Assembly (NCBI RefSeq): GCF_029625315.1
Contig: NZ_CP121110.1
Coordinates: 5,066,501-5,130,500 of the forward strand
DNA: 64,000 nt
Direction: 5' to 3'
Origin: Flavobacterium ginsengisoli
GTDB lineage: Bacteria; Bacteroidota; Bacteroidia; Flavobacteriales; Flavobacteriaceae
Shown one piece after another: positions 54,998 through 64,000 of this stretch. Each line of letters begins with the position of its first letter. The first letter of the stretch is position 1. Both the position numbers and the translations under genes were made by a program. The notes beneath the pieces were generated by a model. It made no database searches and was not told where the DNA came from. It was given only the letters and a program-made list of their open reading frames with translations.

Positions 54998-55795
54998 TTA
55001 ATCTACATTGTATTTTCCAATTGAATCAATTGAATCTTCATCTTCAGATTGTGTTCCAAAAATGGCAAAATAGGTCGCGTAAATCATTGAACTATTAAAA
55101 ACAACAGTGAAAATAATCCCTACGCAACAACCGATAAAACCAACCATTGAACCAATGAAACCTATGATAAAAAAAGCAAATATATTAAGTGGGTTTTTTG
55201 TAACGATTACTAAGCTCGATTTTATAGCATCTATAGCCCCAAGGTTTCCAAAAACAATTAACGGAATTGATAGAAACATAAAGTAAGAAACCATAAATGA
55301 AACTACATTTCCAACAAATATGATTCCTGCGCTTTCAATTAAATTGGCAATGGCAGTTCCGAAAAGGGCAGGAATAAAGGTCGCTACAAAAATTTGCCCA
55401 AAATATGGTGATTTGTAATAAGTGAAGATAGTAGAAACATTAAATTCTACATCTCTATCTGCAGAATCTGCCATTTTTAGAAAACCAGCACCAAATGGAG
55501 CTGTTATTCCTGCAACTATAGAAACGGCAACAGTTTGAATTACAAGCTGAATAGTAGTGAATTGTTGGTTTTCAAAATTTTGAATAAAATCTTTTGAGAT
55601 TGCTTCAGCTCCATAATAGGCAACCATTATGCCCATAAAAGCTACAGCCGCAATAATTGAAAATACCAAGATGATTAGCCCAGAATAAAGTGCTATTTTT
55701 TTATAATTTTCGAAGGCGTGATTAAAAACTGTAGCAAAATCAAGGGAAAAGCCATTTTTTTTAATGTCCTCAATTTGGTCAAGTGTAGATTTCAT
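54998..55795 (-). CDS. Integral membrane protein, unknown function
   Basis: 265 aa, six predicted membrane helices (for example LYSGLIILVFSIIAAVAFMG, FIVGNVVSFMVSYFMFLSIP-like, FFIIGFIGSMVGFIGCCVGI), cytoplasmic acidic C-terminus (QSEDEDSIDSIGKYNVD). Resembles uncharacterised DUF-type membrane proteins with glycine-rich helices. No partner gene apparent. Confidence 0.75.
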   Translation of the reverse strand: MKSTLDQIEDIKKNGFSLDFATVFNHAFENYKKIALYSGLIILVFSIIAAVAFMGIMVAYYGAEAISKDFIQNFENQQFTTIQLVIQTVAVSIVAGITAPFGAGFLKMADSADRDVEFNVSTIFTYYKSPYFGQIFVATFIPALFGTAIANLIESAGIIFVGNVVSFMVSYFMFLSIPLIVFGNLGAIDAIKSSLVIVTKNPLNIFAFFIIGFIGSMVGFIGCCVGIIFTVVFNSSMIYATYFAIFGTQSEDEDSIDSIGKYNVD

Positions 55796-55913
55796 TTATG
55801 TAAGATTGTTTTATAGACTTGTAATATTTGAAAGGTATCTTGACGTAAATATAATATATTTAATCAATTCCGTATAAAAATCTACAAAACATTCCGAAAT
55901 GTTTTTAACTGAT

Positions 55914-57242
55914 TTATAGCCAGTCTAGAATTCGTTTTATTGGGCCCAGTTTATCCTTATATGGCGCATAACGCATTGGTAAATCAAGCCAATTTCCTTT
56001 TTTTACAATTGCTTTATGATGAGAAAATGTATCGAAGCTTCGTTTGCCATGATAAGCACCAATTCCGCTATGCCCGACACCGCCAAAAGGCAGTCTATTG
56101 TTAGAAAAATGAATAACCGTATCGTTAATGCATCCGCCTCCAAAAGAGTATTTTGAAATTAATTTCTTTGCAAATGAATTATTTTCGCTAAAAATGTAAA
56201 ATGAAAGAGGTTTCTCATAACGGCTTACAACCTTTTCAATATCATTTTCATTTTCATAAACAAGAATTGGCAGAATAGGCCCAAAGATTTCTTCTTTCAT
56301 AACAGCGCTATCCAAATCTGGTTCTTCTAGAAGAGTAGGTGCAATATAAAGTTTATTGGCATCGCTTTCTCCACCAAATAAAACATGTTCGCCTTGAATC
56401 ATATTGGTTAATCTATACCAGTTTTTCGTATTTATAATTCGTGCAAAATCAGGAGATTTATCTATTTTCTTTCCATAAGCTTTTATGATTTCTTCGATCA
56501 TAAAAGAAATGAAATTAACTTTCATGTTTTTCTGAATTAGAATATAATCTGGAGCAATGCAAGTTTGTCCTGCGTTTATAAATTTTCCCCAAACAATTCG
56601 TTTTGCGACCAGTTTTAAATTGGCCGTTTGATCAATAATGCACGGATTTTTCCCGCCTAATTCAAGAGTAACTGGCGTTAAATTTTCTGCTGCGGCTTTT
56701 GCAACAATTTTTCCAACAGCGACACTTCCTGTAAAAAAGATGTAATCCCATCGCTGCGCCAGTAATTTATTAGAAACATCAACTCCGCCTTCAAAAACTT
56801 CAACATGATTAACATGAAATGTTTTTTCTATAATTTTTGCAATTACAGCAGAAGTATGAGGTGTAAGTTCAGATGGTTTTAAAACAACTCTATTTCCTGC
56901 GGCGACAGCAGCAACAAGAGGGCATAAAGCAAGTTGAAAAGGATAGTTCCAAGGAGCAATGATTAATACATCGCCATAAGGTTCTTTGTAAATATAATCG
57001 GTAGAAGGAAAATTAAGCAGTGACGGAAAAACACGTTTTGGTTTTGCCCATTTGTTAAGGTTTTTGATAACATCTTTAAGTTCTGAAATGACATAATTGG
57101 TTTCGGTCAAAACAGCCTCAAACTCTGGTTTTTTAAAGTCATCATATAAAGCTTTTACAATTAAATCTTCGCTTTTTTGAATATTATACAATAACTTTTT
57201 TAGAGTTTCCTTTCGATATCCGATGTCGCTTTTAAAGTCCAT
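55914..57242 (-). CDS. Aldehyde dehydrogenase (class 3 type)
   Basis: 442 aa, the shorter length of class-3 fatty-aldehyde dehydrogenases. NAD-binding APWNYPFQLALCPLVAAVAA and FTGSVAVGK, catalytic Glu in VTLELGGKNPC, catalytic Cys in NAGQTCIAPDY, and LPFGGVGHSGIGAYHGKRSF near the end. It oxidises aldehydes to acids; physiological substrate not determinable. Monocistronic. Confidence 0.93.
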   Translation of the reverse strand: MDFKSDIGYRKETLKKLLYNIQKSEDLIVKALYDDFKKPEFEAVLTETNYVISELKDVIKNLNKWAKPKRVFPSLLNFPSTDYIYKEPYGDVLIIAPWNYPFQLALCPLVAAVAAGNRVVLKPSELTPHTSAVIAKIIEKTFHVNHVEVFEGGVDVSNKLLAQRWDYIFFTGSVAVGKIVAKAAAENLTPVTLELGGKNPCIIDQTANLKLVAKRIVWGKFINAGQTCIAPDYILIQKNMKVNFISFMIEEIIKAYGKKIDKSPDFARIINTKNWYRLTNMIQGEHVLFGGESDANKLYIAPTLLEEPDLDSAVMKEEIFGPILPILVYENENDIEKVVSRYEKPLSFYIFSENNSFAKKLISKYSFGGGCINDTVIHFSNNRLPFGGVGHSGIGAYHGKRSFDTFSHHKAIVKKGNWLDLPMRYAPYKDKLGPIKRILDWL

Positions 57243-57318
57243 TTTACGATTAGCTTGTTTTTTTCTCCCTGCAAGTTAATCGATAAAATTTAAAAATTTA
57301 ACAATTAAATCATAAAAA

Positions 57319-58008
57319 TCATACAGCATTCCAAATTGGATCGTCTGGAGTAGGGGCAATAATTGTAATATTCTCTTTTGAAACCGGATGTACAAAAGTC
57401 AGTTTTCGAGCATGAAGATGAATTCCGCCATCAGGATTGCTTCGATCTGCTCCGTATTTTAAATCTCCTTTAATCGAAGATCCGATTGCACTTAATTGAG
57501 CACGAATTTGATGATGGCGACCTGTATGCAAATTGATTTCTAATGCTGTATAATTTTGAAGTTCTTTGATTATGGTATAATCTAAACTAGCCAATTTGCT
57601 ATCTGGAACTTCTTTTAAATGAGCTTTAGAAGTATTATTTTTTTCATTTCGTTTTAAATAATGAACCAGTTTTGCTTTCGCTTCTTTTGGTTTGTTTTTT
57701 ACAACAGCCCAATATGTTTTTTTAGTCTCACGATTGCTAAACAATTCATTCATTCGAGACAAAGCCTTACTCGTTCTAGCAAAAACGACAATTCCCGTTG
57801 TAGGTCTGTCTAATCGGTGAATGACGCCTAAGAAAACATCACCTGGTTTGTTATATTTAGCTTTAATATATTCTTTTACAACATCAGACAAAGGTTTGTC
57901 ACCCGTTTTATCTCCCTGTACAATATCACCTACACGTTTATTGACCACGATAATGTGATTGTCTTCGTGTAAAATTTGGAGATTATTTTTATCTGAAACA
58001 ATTTTCAT
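57319..58008 (-). CDS. RluA-family pseudouridine synthase
   Basis: 229 aa. Catalytic motif GVIHRLDRPTTGIVVFARTS with the essential Asp, then KTYWAVVKNKP, LHTGRHHQIRAQLSAIGSSI, and LHARKLTFVHPVSKENI. No S4 domain, so a small RluC/RluA-like enzyme acting on rRNA or tRNA. panB lies upstream on the same strand, 174 nt away. Confidence 0.93.
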   Translation of the reverse strand: MKIVSDKNNLQILHEDNHIIVVNKRVGDIVQGDKTGDKPLSDVVKEYIKAKYNKPGDVFLGVIHRLDRPTTGIVVFARTSKALSRMNELFSNRETKKTYWAVVKNKPKEAKAKLVHYLKRNEKNNTSKAHLKEVPDSKLASLDYTIIKELQNYTALEINLHTGRHHQIRAQLSAIGSSIKGDLKYGADRSNPDGGIHLHARKLTFVHPVSKENITIIAPTPDDPIWNAV

Positions 58009-58067
58009 TTTGAAGTGAAATTTTAAATTGAAAAGTTTGGCTAAAGCCTTTAATATGTGTTAAAAAT

Positions 58068-58092
58068 AAACCTCCAGCTAAAGCTGGAGGCA
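58068..58092 (-). terminator. Hairpin downstream of panB
   Basis: CCTCCAGC-TAAA-GCTGGAGG, a perfect 8-bp stem with a T-rich tail on the minus strand. TTAG-type repeats (58128-58180) lie between it and the panB stop. Confidence 0.6.
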
Positions 58093-58181
58093 ATTCAAAA
58101 ATCTTTGAACCTGTGTTCCTTTGCCTCTTTGAAACTAAAAACTTAGAACCTTAGCAACTCAGAACCTTAGTATCTTAAAAT

Positions 58182-59001
58182 CTAATATTGTTCATTAGCA
58201 TTAGGAAAATCACTAGACTTAACATCTGCAAGCATATTGACCGATTGCTTTAGTCATTTGGTCGTAAAGGTTTAAGTAACGACGTAAGAAACGCGGACTA
58301 AATTCATTATTCATTCCTAACATATCGTGAATTACTAAAACTTGGCCGTCTACGCCACCTCCAGCTCCAATTCCGATTACTGGAATAGAAATGCTTTCTG
58401 CTACTTTTTTAGCAAGTTCTGCTGGGATTTTTTCTAAAACAACAGCAAAACATCCAACTTTTTCAAGCATTTGAGCATCTTCAATTAGTTTTTCAGCCTC
58501 TTCTTCTTCTTTTGCGCGAACACTATAAGTTCCGAATTTGTAGATAGACTGAGGAGTTAAACCTAAGTGTCCCATTACTGGAATACCAGCATGTAATATT
58601 TTTTTAATTGATTCTTTGATTTCTTTTCCGCCTTCTAATTTTACAGCATGAGCACCACTTTCTTTCATAATTCTAATAGAAGAACGTAAAGCTTCTTTTG
58701 GATCAGATTGGTAACTTCCAAAAGGCAAGTCAACTACAACCAAACCTCTTTCTACAGCGCGAACTACAGAAGAAGCATGATAAATCATTTGATCTAAAGT
58801 AATAGGTAGAGTTGTTTCGTGTCCAGCCATTACGTTTGATGCCGAATCACCAACTAAAATTACATCGACACCAGCGGTATCAACAATTTTTGCCATTGTA
58901 TAATCATATGCAGTAAGCATAGAGATTTTTTCTCCGTTGCTTTTCATTTCTATTAATGACTTTGTTGTGATTCTTTTATAATCTTTTTTTGCTACTGACA
59001 T
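58182..59001 (-). CDS. panB: 3-methyl-2-oxobutanoate hydroxymethyltransferase PanB (one frameshift)
   Basis: 273 aa after correction. First step of pantothenate synthesis. [40 protein letters not shown] (Mg-binding Asp), [38 protein letters not shown]. The C-terminus reads [18 protein letters not shown] once the extra base in GCAAGC (58228-58233) is removed; otherwise the frame stops early. Confidence 0.95.
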
Positions 59002-59193
59002 TTTAATGTTTTTTTGATATTGTAAAAGTATTGAATAAATGTAAAACAGGAATTAGCAATTGTAGAATATTTCGACAGAAAATAGTTTTCGGTCTTTAAA
59101 TTCTAATCAAAATTGCCTGTTTTACATTATAATAAAATAATTATGCGACTTATGTATAAGTATTAATTTGTAGAATTCTTGATAACTTAAAGT

Positions 59194-60623
59194 TTAGCAG
59201 TCGGCCATATTTACGGCAACCGCCAGACCTCCTTCAGAAGTTTCTTTATATTTTGAATTCATATCTTTTGCTGTTTCCCACATCGTATTAATTACTTTGT
59301 CTAATGGGACTTTAGCATTTTTAGAATCGGTTTCTAAGGCCAATTCAGCAAGCATTTATTGCTTTAATGGCACCCATTGTATTTCTTTCGATACACGGAA
59401 TCTGGACCAATCCGCCAATAGGATCGCAAGTTAAACCTAAATGGTGTTCCATTGCAATTTCTGCCGCCATTAAAACCTGAGCAGGAGATCCGCCCATTAA
59501 TTCGCAAAGCGCTGCTGCAGCCATAGAAGACGAAACGCCAATTTCGGCCTGACAACCGCCCATTGCGGCGGATATAGTTGATCCTTTTTTGAATATACTG
59601 CCAATTTCGCCAGCAACCATCAAAAATTGTTTTATTTCTTTTTCGCCTGCATTATGGTTTTCAATTACCATGTAGTACATTAAAACAGCAGGAATTACAC
59701 CCGAACTTCCGTTAGTTGGAGCAGTAACTACACGGCCTAAAGAAGCATTTACTTCGTTCACGGCAAGTGCAAAACAGCTAACCCATTTTAAGATTTGGCG
59801 GAATTTAACTTCGGTTTTTCTAATTTCTTCCAGCCAGCTCTGCGGATCATTATAGTTAGATAATCCGATTAAGTTTTGGTGCATGTCAAAAGCTCTTCTA
59901 CGCACATGAAGTCCGCCAGGAAGAATACCTTCAGAATGGCATCCAATATACATACATTCTAACATCGTATTCCAAATGCGCATTAATTCAGAATGCACTT
60001 CAGCTTCTGGGCGCATCGAAATTTCATTTTCATATACAATTTCAGAAATCGATTTGTTTTCAGTAATAGTATAATTCAATAATTCGGTCTGCGTTTTGAA
60101 TTGGGTAGGGAAATGCACATTTAATTGCCTTTTTTTCTTTAGCATTTGTACGTTCTTCTTTAACCACAAATCCTCCTCCGATAGAATAGAAAGTAGATTC
60201 ATATTCAGAATCATCAGACTTGTAAGCCGTAAATTTTAGTCCGTTTGCATGAAACGGAAGAAAATCTTTATTGAAAACAATGTCTTGAAGAAAAAAGAAC
60301 GGAATCACTTTTTGGTTTCCCAAATTGATTTCGTTTGTCGTTTCGATTTTTTTAATAATACCAGCAATATCTTCGACAGGAATATACTCAGGATCTTGTC
60401 CACTCAATCCGAGCATAACGGCAAGATCTGTTGCGTGGCCTTTTCCAGTTAAAGAAAGTGAGCCATATAAATCGACTTTTACCCTTGTGATATCCTCTAA
60501 AATTGCTTCGTCTTTCAACTCTTCTAGAAAGCGTTCGGCAGCGCGCCAAGGACCTAAAGTGTGTGAGCTTGAAGGGCCAACGCCAATTTTAAGCATATCA
60601 AAAACAGAGATACATTCTTCCAT
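59194..60623 (-). CDS. sdaA: L-serine ammonia-lyase (single-chain, Fe-S type; two frameshifts)
   Basis: About 476 aa after correction. Converts L-serine to pyruvate and ammonia. N-terminal beta domain [21 protein letters not shown]-terminal alpha domain [35 protein letters not shown] and [20 protein letters not shown] with cluster cysteines. Breaks: GGTCTGC at 60086-60092 (one extra base between the two domains) and GCAAGC at 59348-59353 (one extra base; real [17 protein letters not shown] to MADC). Net +2 agrees with the coordinates. Confidence 0.93.
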
Positions 60624-60914
60624 TGTTCAATTTTTGTTAAGACAAAGATAATCGAATAATGCAATGATGATTTCTTTTTGAGTGTTAATCTTGCGTATTT
60701 GTTAAAAAAAATATTAAAATTTAATAATTCGGCAACGAAATAAATTTAAAACCTTAATATGCACTTTCCGTAAAAAGTTCGTGTTTTTTCGGTATTTTTG
60801 TAGAAGAACGAGGCGCATTGCTTGGCTCTTAATATTAATACTTCCTGGAATTTTGTTTTAATTCTGAAATGTCTTTTTACAAATGTTAATGCCACAAGAA
60901 GATAAAGTTACCAT
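60624..60914. other. Divergent intergenic region
   Basis: 291 nt between the divergent sdaA and antiporter genes. AT-rich; GTATTTTTGTAGAAG near 60791-60805 contains TATTTTTG, a candidate -7 element for the antiporter. No gene seen. Confidence 0.4.
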
Positions 60915-63063
60915 ATGATAGAATTTTTCAGACATCTATTACAAGAATTCGAATTACCTCTAAGCAACCCAGTATTAATCTTTTCGTTAATACTATTTAT
61001 AATCCTGCTTTGCCCGATTTTATTAAAAAAGATCAATATTCCTGGAATTATCGGACTTATTATTTCGGGTGTTATTATTGGCCCGCACGGATTAAATATT
61101 CTGGCAAAAAACTCTGCTGTCGATTTATTTTCGACAATCGGGCTTTTGTATATCATGTTTATTGCGGGACTAGAATTAGATATGAATGAGTTTAAGGCAA
61201 ATCGTAACAAAAGTGTTCTATTTGGATTTTTTACCTTTATTCTGCCACTTTCAATTGGATTTCCGGTTTGTTTTTACTTGTTGAAATATGATTTTAATGC
61301 CAGTTTCTTAACAGCGAGTATGTTTGCAACTCACACTTTGGTTGCTTACCCAATTGTAAGCAAGCTGGGAATTGCTAAAAACCAAGCGGTTGCCATTACA
61401 GTCGGCGGAACTATTTTGACCGATACCGCAGTTTTGATTATTCTAGCGGTAATTATGGGAAGCAGTCAAGGGAATTTGAATCAGGCATTTTGGGTTAAAT
61501 TAATTGTTTCTTTAGCCATTTTTTCTGCGATAATGTTTATGATTATTCCACGTGTTGCAAAATGGTTTTTTAAGAAATTAGAAAGTGAAAAACACGCTCA
61601 TTATATTTTTGTGCTTTCTGTGGTTTTCTTTGCCGCATTTTTGGCCGAGGTAGCAGGAGTAGAGCCAATTATTGGTGCATTCGTTGCAGGTTTAGCGCTT
61701 AATCCATTAATTCCGCATTCTTCTGCGTTGATGAATAGAATTGAATTTATTGGAAACTCCTTATTTATTCCATTTTTCTTGATTTCTGTTGGAATGTTGG
61801 TCGATGTAAGCGTTATTTTAAGCGGACCAACAGCTTTGATCGTAGCAGGAACTTTGAGTGTTGTAGCAATTTTTGGAAAGTGGATCGCGAGCATTTTTTA
61901 CTCAAATTGTTTTTAAATACACTAGAACAGAAAGACAGCTTATTTTTGGATTGAGCAGTGCACACGCAGCGGCAACTTTGGCAGTAATTTTAGTTGGTTT
62001 TAAAGCTAAAATCTTAGACGAAAATATTTTAAACGGAACTATCATTCTAATTCTTATTACGTGTATTGTAGCTTCGTTTGCAACTGAAAAAGCGACGAAA
62101 AAAATTGCCATCTGCGAAGAAGAAATTTCACATGAAGACGCCGATAAAGATCAAATTTTAGACGAACATATTTTGATTCCGTTAGCAAAATCTTCTGCTG
62201 CGGCAAGTTTATTAGATTTTGCTCTTTTGATAAAAGATAAAAAATCATCTAATCCAGTTACTTTATTAACGATTGTTCCAAACAATAATCAGGCAGAAAA
62301 GAACATTTTAAAATACAGAAAAGCAGCCGATAAATTTGTAATTCAAGGATCGGCTTCAGAAGTAAAAATTAATACGATTGCCAGAATCGACCATAATCCT
62401 GCGAGCGGAATTGCAAGAACGTCAAAAGAAATTATGTCGGATATTGTGATTGTGGGCTGGCCAAGAAAGACCGGATTTATTGATAAAATCTTCGGAGAAA
62501 ATGTAGATTCGATAATAAATAATGTAGATAAGACTTTATTTATCTGCAGGTTTCAAAAGAATTTTATTGAAGAAAAAAGATTGGTTTTTATTTGTCCGCC
62601 GTTTTCAGAAAGAGGAATTGGTTTTCATTTGTTAATGCAGAAAGTGAGCCGTTTGTCACAAGAATTAAGCATTCCGATTGTGATTTATGCTGAAAAGAAA
62701 ACACATGAAGCTATTCAGCAAATTGGTTCTAATTTAAAACTGAACAGTAAATTTGGTTTTAAAAATGTTTCTGATTGGGAAAATTTTGAAGTAATTTCTG
62801 AAGACATAAAACCAACCGATTTTATTATTGTCAATTTATCTCGAAAAGGTTCTGTTTCTTATCAATCAATCTTTGATAAATTGCCAACAAAGTTTGAAAA
62901 GTATTTTGATAGCAATAATGTAATGCTTGTTTATCCGCAAGACGACAGAAAAGAAAGCGCAATGGATGCTTACGAAGATTTTACTGCATCGCCTTTAGCA
63001 AAAGGTATTGAAGCAATAGAACAAATTGGGCGTGGTTTAGGAAGTATTTTGAAGAAAGGCTAA
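60915..63063 (+). CDS. CPA2-type monovalent cation/H+ antiporter with C-terminal USP-like domain (one frameshift)
   Basis: 716 aa after correction. Twelve or so membrane helices in the first ~400 residues (IPGIIGLIISGVIIGPHGLN, LLYIMFIAGLELDMNEF, VAGVEPIIGAFVAGLALNPL), then a cytoplasmic ~300-residue part that resembles one or two universal-stress-type domains (ILIPLAKSSAAASLLDFALL, DIVIVGWPRKTGFIDKIFGE). The open frame breaks at GCGAGC 61887-61892; removing one base gives GKWIAAFFTQIVFKYTRTER. KefB/NapA-like; the ion is not determinable. Confidence 0.9.
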
Positions 63064-63075
63064 AATCGAATCTTC

Positions 63076-63534
63076 ATGAAAATTTCAACTATTTTACTTG
63101 TTTTGGCTCTCACTTTTATTTCTTTGAATTGCAATAAAGTTAAAGAAGTTGTAAACTTAAATTCTGAAAAAGCATTTAAGAATGATAGCGTTGTAAAACC
63201 TGTAAAAATAGAATTGCCTGAGAATTTTGACGAATTTAATAAAAAATTCCATTCTGATTCTCTTTTTCAGGTTTCGAGAGTTGATTTTCCGATTGAAGGA
63301 CAGCATGTTTCAGGTTTTGAGCAGTACAATTGGACAAGAAAGAATTGGCAGTTTCAAGCAATTCCCGTTGCCGAAAAATCGGAAATAGAAGAATATCAGC
63401 ATTCATTAGTAAAAACAGATACCTTAATTACAGAAAGATTTTGGATTCCTGACAGTGGTTTTGAAGTAGAAAGACAGTTTAAACTCATTCAGAATAAATG
63501 GTTTTTAATTTATTATAACGACATAAATTTATAG
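63076..63534 (+). CDS. Small lipoprotein, unknown function
   Basis: 152 aa. Lipoprotein signal KISTILLVLALTFISLNC with Cys at 19, then a charged spacer and a compact domain with DFPIEGQHVSGFEQYNWTRK and LITERFWIPDSGFEVERQFK, suggestive of DUF4348-type proteins, low certainty. It starts 12 nt after the antiporter and 3 nt before the SUKH gene, so all three are probably one transcript. Confidence 0.75.
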   Translation: MKISTILLVLALTFISLNCNKVKEVVNLNSEKAFKNDSVVKPVKIELPENFDEFNKKFHSDSLFQVSRVDFPIEGQHVSGFEQYNWTRKNWQFQAIPVAEKSEIEEYQHSLVKTDTLITERFWIPDSGFEVERQFKLIQNKWFLIYYNDINL

Positions 63535-63537
63535 TAT

Positions 63538-63963
63538 ATGGAGACTTTAGATGAGATTTTGCAGAAGTATCGTTTTCCTAAGAGAAAGATAGAATCTTCA
63601 GTTGATATTGAAGATATTCAAGCACATTTAAAATTTGATCTTCCTGAAGATTATGTTTTTTATGTCGAAAATTATCTTGGAATCGATCAGTTTATTGGAG
63701 CTGAGTTTATAAAACTTTGGAGCCTAGAAGAAATTATTGATGCTAATTTGGAATATCATATTTTTGAAAAACTGCCCCAAACATTAGCAATAGGTACAAA
63801 TGGAAGTGGAGAATTTATTGGAATTGAATTTGAAGATGATAATTCTTTAAAAATTATTCTTTCGCCTTCTATAGATTTGGACACAAAGTATCATGTTGAA
63901 ATAGGAAATTCATTTACAGACTTTCTCCTTCGACTTGATAATGGAGTGGAATGGTTTTTATAA
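63538..63963 (+). CDS. SMI1/KNR4 (SUKH) family protein
   Basis: 141 aa. ESSVDIEDIQAHLKFDLPED then YVFYVENYLGIDQFIGAEFI, LWSLEEIIDANLEY, and IGTNGSGEFIGIEFEDDN is the SUKH fold pattern. SUKH proteins are often immunity proteins to contact-dependent nuclease toxins (family knowledge); no toxin is in view, but the right edge cuts off the neighbourhood. Confidence 0.82.
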   Translation: METLDEILQKYRFPKRKIESSVDIEDIQAHLKFDLPEDYVFYVENYLGIDQFIGAEFIKLWSLEEIIDANLEYHIFEKLPQTLAIGTNGSGEFIGIEFEDDNSLKIILSPSIDLDTKYHVEIGNSFTDFLLRLDNGVEWFL

Positions 63964-63978
63964 ATTTAAATAGATTAT

Positions 63979-64000
63979 ATGAATCACAATGTTAAATCTA
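63979..64000 (+). CDS. Possible start of the next gene (cut by window edge)
   Basis: ATG at 63979 opens MNHNVKS and runs off the edge 15 nt after the SUKH stop. Too short to classify. Confidence 0.3.

Overview
The window looks like chromosomal DNA of a Flavobacterium-type Bacteroidetes (F. johnsoniae-like). Reasons: low GC, TAnnTTTG promoter -7 elements, A-rich leaders without Shine-Dalgarno sequences, TonB/outer-membrane barrel receptor, bacillithiol and menaquinone genes, Bacteroidetes-type PurL, and the dispersed intergenic hairpins typical of this genus.

Region 1 (about 0.2-22.2 kb, mostly plus strand) is the unusual part: an RNA repair / RNA-processing island. It holds a RING/TerD protein (MXAN_6230 type), the RNA ligase RtcB, a TatD nuclease, a DUF434 PIN-like protein, a giant DUF4132 protein, an ATP-dependent RNA ligase with a KFDG nucleotidylation motif, an ATP-grasp enzyme, a slipin, a calcineurin-like phosphoesterase and a DEDDh exonuclease. 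Three blocks of tRNA or tRNA-like sequence lie between these genes: a leader array at 0.42-0.84 kb built on five 20-nt repeats GGTCAA-N7-TTACTTC; four tRNA-form genes at 16.45-16.92 kb; and a second leader array at 18.4-18.8 kb in which T-arm, closed acceptor stem and D-arm occur in circularly permuted order. A palindrome-plus-TTTG promoter module recurs four times, ahead of array 1 (twice), rtcB and array 2, so these units are probably co-regulated. My reading is a system that senses and repairs cleaved tRNA, or supplies resistant or decoy tRNA; that function is inferred.

Region 2 (22.3-29.3 kb, minus strand) is ordinary: a PhyH dioxygenase, a membrane protein, long-chain acyl-CoA synthetase, a small secreted protein and an outer-membrane receptor. 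Region 3 (29.4-41 kb) is a complete uptake [NiFe]-hydrogenase locus: minus-strand hyaABCD-hypF-fkbp-hypD-nickel transporter and divergent plus-strand hypABCE. The small subunit has the ECTCCSE motif of oxygen-tolerant enzymes. Region 4 (41-64 kb) is housekeeping: purL, a beta-helix lipoprotein, menaquinone genes, bshB1, tRNA-His, a zinc peptidase, a large hybrid histidine kinase, aldehyde dehydrogenase, RluA-type synthase, panB, serine dehydratase, a CPA2 antiporter, a lipoprotein and a SUKH protein.

Many conserved genes, some essential, carry frameshifts. Twelve are single-base insertions at GCWGC sites, giving GCTCGC, GCTTGC or equivalents; the rest lie in homopolymers or CCGGG. They look like systematic basecalling errors, probably at a methylated motif, and should not be read as pseudogenes. 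Coordinates below span the intended full genes.
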